The position numbers were made by a program, and so were the translations under genes. From assembly GCA_043228905.1 (NCBI GenBank), contig JBHGNT010000002.1, forward strand, positions 26,102,001-26,166,000: a DNA stretch of 64,000 nt, written 5' to 3'. Position 1 is the stretch's first letter. The number at the start of each line of letters is the position of its first letter. Below the pieces are notes generated by a model. That model was not told where the DNA came from. It saw only the letters and a program-made list of their open reading frames with translations, and searched no databases. Below, piece after piece: positions 59,290-64,000 of this stretch. The stretch is from Azolla caroliniana. Taxonomy: Eukaryota; Polypodiophyta.

Positions 59290-59700
59290 ACAAATAGCAT
59301 AGACAGAGTCTAGATACTTGTTCACGTACCACATGATGCTTTTCATCGCTACTCTTTGCCTCTTGACAAGATTTGACATGACCTTGCTCACCACATCCAC
59401 CCCACTTGTTATGCTCAGCCTAGTGCCCATAATGGAATACATAAGTAAAGAATATTCTGTATTTATTCCTTGGTTGCATTAGACCTCTAGATAGTCCTCC
59501 TTTCTTACTCTCAAATTGCTCTAACATCTACATACTCAAAGGTTTGTCCCTCCTCACATGGAATTGGTCGAATATCTTTGTGAAGTACTCTCCTTGAGAT
59601 AGATAAATATTTTGACTTTTTCTATCTCAAGCGACCTACGTACCCAATATATGATTTGCAACATCTAGATCCTTCGCATCCAATTAAATTACATTGAGTA
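59290..59700 (-). mobile_element. Ty1/copia retrotransposon relic (end of RT toward RNase H)
   Basis: Minus-strand fragments in shifted frames read LDAKDLDVANHILG, then SQNIYLSQGEYFTKIFDQFH, DKPLSM plus a stop, and finally MGTRLSITSGVDVVSKVMSN followed by SIMWYVNKYLDSVY. This order matches copia polyproteins (F.MKDLG.A..ILG, LSQ..Y..KIL.RF, KPVSTPL, Y...TRPDI..AVG.VSRFMS, KW.LRYLKGT). Several stops and frameshifts are present and I see no LTRs. Confidence 0.7.
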
Positions 59701-60695
59701 CTTGTTTTTCTCTTGACTAGAGTGTATCATCTTATCGAGGTAATGTTGTAGGCTCAAATAATCATGTGCTCTATTGTGAGAGGCATGGCTTTGTCTGGTA
59801 ATTCACCTTTTGTTGAAGGATGGAAACTATCTTGGAAGATTTCCTAACATATATCATTGATTATACTAGCACATGATTGTTTTTTTAAAGAAACCATCAA
59901 GCTAAAAAGAGAGGAATTGTTGGAGCGAGAAAGCTGTCTCCCTTTCGCTATTATTGATCATATTCGATCGGCCACTTGCAGCGTGCAACAACATCTCAAG
60001 TTGTGAGAATGGGTACGAGTTTGGTAAGAAAGGATCTAAAACCTTTGTTTTGCAATGCCCCATGGGCAAACTCAAATTTTTGCGTCAATTGTTCCACAAC
60101 ATTTTTATCCTATTGGTGCTTGCCTACGTTTATCTTTCTTGCCAACACTACATGCATTAGGAAATAGCAAATAATTGTAAGGTTGCATTTCTGAATCTAA
60201 AGTGTTGCCAACATTACTTTTAGGACAAAGCCAATAATTGTAAGTCGAATTTATGTTTCACCTAGTTTTGGAATCATGTCCAAGAAAAATTTGTTAGGGG
60301 AATGAACCTAGCATTTATATATGTCATCGCTATTTTGTTGCTCAAAACATGTGTACTAGTTGCATGACATTTAAAATTGTTTGTTTCCATGCATAATAAA
60401 TTACACTTCACAATATTAGTAGCATTATAGTCACATGCAATCAAATATTTAAATAGATAATGCTCCAATTCAACAAGTGATGTTGTATTGGTACTACAAT
60501 GCACATAGAAAAACATATAACACTTTGTTGGTTGATTCAAATGTCAGTAACTTCTTTTACAATGCACAAAAGATTGTTAGTCAATGATTCTACAAAAAAT
60601 ATGGTGTCCAATATCAAGTATTACTAAAGCTACAACATGGCTCTATTATTTATCTAGTATTATGGTAAAAATCTTGGACCAAATTAATCTAGTAC

Positions 60696-63600
60696 TTAAA
60701 ATTCTAGTTGGATATCTTTGGCAATAAGTTGGGCGTCTGATTTTGTTCCAGCTAGTCCTTTCCCGGACATCCCCACCACATATAAACCATTCCTTCCTTT
60801 CCATCCTCCGATGCAACCTTGAGAACTTGGGAATCCATCATGTGTGAAGTGGTCATCTTGTCCCTAGGTTAGTGAAATCCAAACAATAAAAATGAGAAAT
60901 CATGTCTCAAATGCACATCGACAAAGGTTTCAACCTCACTATTATATCAAATACAAAGAAGTAAAAGTATAAGAGTGATAACGTACAATCAACCAATCTT
61001 TCACATTGCTTCGATACCCAGTGGCTAAGATAATGGAATCAAACTTCTCACTTTGTCCGTTGTAGAATTGAGCACCCTCTGGTGTGAAAGTTTTTATTGC
61101 GGGAAAAACCTATTGTAGAAAGAGCATCACAATATTTGACATATTATTTTAATGAAATGAATCATACTTGAGGAATATAACGAATATGATGACATAGAAC
61201 CCCCCCCCCCCAAAAAAAAAAAAAACCACCATGTGTATTGAATGGCACCTTCTCTTTCACACCATATGTTCATCATTTTGAATATTAGGTTATGTCAACA
61301 AATTCAAGACCTTTCTGATTTTCGAAATACATTGGAGTGTATGATGTGATAATTTAGGTGTTCGAGTTAAGACATAGAGGTATTCATATGATATAAGTGA
61401 AAGCATGGAGTTTGAGCATAATTACTTGACATTGAATTACCTTTATTTGACCACTCTTTACTAAACAAAGAGTGCCTATATCTAGCACAGGTGTTCTTCT
61501 CCTCCTGTTTTTGTAGGCAATAGGACCCTCTTTAGGCCTTGGTAAACCACATTTAGCAGTATTTTGCCATTTACACCATGCTGCAAAAAGTAGAATGCAG
61601 TCTGCAATCCACACTGGGAATATTTTTACTAGCATAAAAATGATTGCAAATGTGGACTCTCCCAGTATTTCTTGAGGCAATACATGAACCTGTACATTAA
61701 AACACCAATCAGAGCAAAAAACAAAATATAGATGTTTGAACAACAATGAAAAAGAAAAATAGATGTGCATAACTATGAGAATATCGAAGAAGAGTAAATC
61801 GTGGGCCTAAAATATATTTGGTTCATTCTTTGCTTTACCTATGCCTTCTTATCGAGAGAAAAGGCAAGAGGGTTATTACTGTGAGGAAAAAATCAACAAA
61901 GGAGACTTCTCTATGTTCCCATAGTTTTTTTTCCCTATTTCAAACTTTTATCTTAAAGGTGAACAAGAGAGGTTGCAGTTCGACTTATCAACATTACATC
62001 GTATACCGTCAAATGAATTGTAAGGTGTGCATACCGACAACATTCTTTAGAAGCAACTTGCCATTTAATAAATCTTTTGATCATTTTCCAAAACTTTATG
62101 GCAAACAAGATTCTATAAAAAATAAAACTACTTCGTCATTCACTAAATCTTGGGATCAATTTGTTTTTTTAGAACCTTTGTTTGTAGAAAGCGACAATTC
62201 TTCGCTAGCAAAAGGAGAAAGATAATGATGTGATTAGCTTTGCTCTCACAACTATGTATTTGATTATGCTCTTATGTGGCACATTCATTAAAACAAGGCA
62301 AAGACGGTTGACGAATTGAATAATCATTAAACAAGAATCATCAAAGCTTACACAGAATAAACATTATATATATATATATAACGAAGAGGGTTAACGAGAT
62401 TTATAATAATATGTTTGATTATTACAGATGAGTGCATGTGTAGGCACACAAAATTCTAGACATTTCCCCATGTGCAAAAGAGTCACCTTTCGCTCATGTC
62501 TTGTTGTAGTGCCCAATATTATGAGGTTCAAAATGCGAGGTTGATCCACATATCTAGGCAGGTGCAATGAGGATGAGTTGGGGCTCAAATTATGTAACAC
62601 ATCTATAGATGCAATTTCATGCATACCTAGGCAGGTTTAGTGTGCACATGCTATTGATGAGTAGATAGGAGACGACCACGATATGACCCTCCACGCCTCT
62701 ACCTAGGTATGATTTTCCTCGCCTATATCAGCTCATAATGAGTAAATGAATAGCAATATACATTGTATTCAAGCAACCTTCCTCGAATCTAAATCTAAAT
62801 CTATGTTTGAAACCTCTTTTGCATACTAAGAAACTAGGGTGATTTTAAGTAACGTGCATTCATGGATGCCCGACACTATCCTAAATAGTTGCCCAAATTC
62901 CAGTTGAGAAGGAAACTTACATCAAATGGACTACAACTATCACACATTGCATGGCATTTGAAACCTTGATTACTCTTTGAATCTAAATACATCGTCTAGT
63001 TCAAATGTACTCAACAAGTATATGTTAGAAATGATTTCATATATATATATATATATATATATGGTACACAATTTCACCAATTCAATTAGAATTTTCCCCA
63101 TGTGTGTAAACTTTGTGTTAGGAGACTTACAGCGTTGCGAACGACGAGAGATGGAAAAGCACCAGATTTGATGAGGTCAAGTGCGATTTCCATGCCTGAG
63201 TTTCCACACCCAACCACAAGCACCTTCTGGCCTTCATAACCTCGCGCATTCTTGTAGTGTTGCGAGTGGCAGACGTTTCCATTGAACTTGTGGAGGTTGG
63301 TAAGGGGGGGGAGGACAGCTTCCGCGTTCTCACCGGACGCAACAATGAGCCAATGCCCAGCATATTCTCGCACCTCATCTTCTGAGTCTAGTGGGTACTC
63401 ATCTAGGTTTGGATTCTTCTTGGTGTTGGCATTGGTGGTAGTGGTGGCCATGTTGTTGTGATTATCGACATTGAAGAGTTTGCTAGGGCGAATTCTACGC
63501 CGAATGGTTTGAACACGCCAAAGGCCAATGCGGTCATCAAACCTGGCAGATGTGACACGTTCATTGAAACGAGGACGTAGGTTGAAATGGGTGGCATAGC

Positions 63601-63904
63601 TGGTCAGGTAGTCTACGAATTGGGCCGCAGACAAGTAAGTGGGGAAGTGAGGTGGGATGGGCAGGTGTGGAAGCTCACAAAAGGTTTTGGGCAGGTGCAG
63701 GTGGATGCGATCATAGGTGTGGTGTCTCCAGAGGGAGGCGATACCGTCTGATCTTTCGAGGATGAGGCTAGGGATGTTTAGGAGGCGTAGGGATGCGGCT
63801 ACCGCGAGGCCTGAGGGACCTGCACCCACGATAATGGGCCCACTCGCAAAACATAGGGAATTCATTGGCTCCTCATCCCCCCATAAGTCAAAGGCCTTCA
63901 TCAT
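60696..63904 (-). CDS. YUCCA-type flavin-containing monooxygenase, 4 exons, 437 aa
   Basis: Exons in transcript order: 63904-63131, 61689-61441, 61109-60987, 60863-60696, all phase 0. Key motifs: FAD-binding IIVGAGPSGLAVAA (residue about 24), the FMO-type FNGNVCHSQHYKN, NADPH-binding VLVVGCGNSGMEIA (about 228), and SIILATGYRSNVKDWL in exon 3. The C-terminus reads KGLAGTKSDAQLIAKDI. Known YUCCA enzymes are endoplasmic-reticulum or cytosolic and convert indole-3-pyruvate to the auxin indole-3-acetate using NADPH and O2; that role is inferred. The length is slightly above the usual 400-430 residues. An insertion of about 35 residues (Asn/Thr-rich, around residues 145-180) lies before the conserved HWLIVASGENAEAVLP, where most YUCCAs have ATGENAE. 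A CT-rich tract sits just upstream of the ATG. Confidence 0.9.
61201..61226 (+). repeat. C10-A13 homopolymer junction in YUCCA intron 2
   Basis: About ten C followed by about thirteen A, close to the exon 3 acceptor side but outside coding sequence. Length error is likely in raw data. Confidence 0.8.
63040..63061 (+). repeat. (AT)n microsatellite in YUCCA intron 1
   Basis: About eleven AT units close to the exon 1 donor. Another (AT)n run lies at 62366-62381 in the same intron. Confidence 0.85.
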
Positions 63905-63917
63905 TCAATTCAATCTT

Positions 63918-63960
63918 CAATCTTCTCTCTCTCCCACTCTCTCTCTCTCTCTCTCTCTTT
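63918..63960 (-). promoter_or_regulatory. CT-rich tract upstream of the YUCCA-type gene
   Basis: (CT)n on the plus strand, so (GA)n in transcript sense, 15-55 bp upstream of the ATG. It probably belongs to the 5' UTR. The promoter lies beyond the window. Confidence 0.5.
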
Positions 63961-64000
63961 CAATCTTCTCACCCAATCATTAAATTCTATGTATTCTATA

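Larger units (their letters stand above)
58470..60695. other. Spacer with a copia relic
   Basis: A (TTC)n microsatellite lies at about 58542-58571 and a copia fragment at 59290-59700. Otherwise I see no gene; the right edge is the 3' flank of the YUCCA-type gene. Confidence 0.5.

Noticed and set aside
1-64000. tRNA, rRNA, snoRNA or microRNA genes
   Set aside because: No cloverleaf-like or box C/D / H/ACA pattern was convincing by eye. A covariance-model scan would be needed.

Overview
The window looks like nuclear DNA of a land plant, and most probably a fern. This is an inference. The evidence seen is: AT-rich DNA; spliced genes with canonical GT/AG introns; plant-only families (Sec14-nodulin protein, U-box/ARM protein, DUF3527 protein, YUCCA-type flavin monooxygenase); decayed LINE and copia-like retroelements; and four loci encoding long PLS-type pentatricopeptide (PPR) arrays. 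From family knowledge, very large, near-intronless PPR arrays with the VSWNALISGY signature are typical of fern and lycophyte genomes.

Layout. At 0.9-8.1 kb (+) lies a 13-exon Sec14-nodulin phosphatidylinositol-transfer-like gene that closes perfectly in frame (602 aa); its introns are full of tandem repeats. At 9.2-13.1 kb (-) is a 1299-aa PPR gene. At 15.6-19.9 kb (-) is a three-exon U-box/ARM E3-ligase-like gene (1159 aa). At 20.7-26.8 kb are remnants: a 5'-truncated LINE with a target-site duplication, a fossil PPR fragment and an internally deleted LINE. At 30.0-33.7 kb (-) is a two-exon DUF3527 gene (1049 aa) with a minisatellite just upstream. From 34 to 46 kb I see no gene, only microsatellites, a short poly-A retroposon with a 15-bp duplication, and a 231-bp insert copied from a sequence 22 kb away. 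From 46.3 to 58.5 kb (-) are three adjacent same-strand PPR loci: a 1464-aa giant, a two-exon gene, and a broken pseudogene. At 59.3-59.7 kb (-) is a copia relic. At 60.7-63.9 kb (-) is a four-exon YUCCA-type gene (437 aa).

The most striking observation is the middle locus of the PPR cluster. When a short 5' exon (54451-54537) is spliced in phase to the main ORF, the joined N-terminus reproduces a motif resembling the PDF motif of plant organellar single-stranded-DNA-binding (OSB) proteins, placed in front of a PPR array. The exon border falls inside the motif, so single-exon gene calling would miss it.

The four PPR loci appear to be paralogues at different stages of a birth-and-decay process: two giant arrays, one PDF-motif fusion, one pseudogene broken at both ends, and a fifth fossil at 23.4 kb. 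All lack a recognisable E2 or DYW tail. No operon-like co-function is implied for the remaining genes, which are ordinary independent plant genes.
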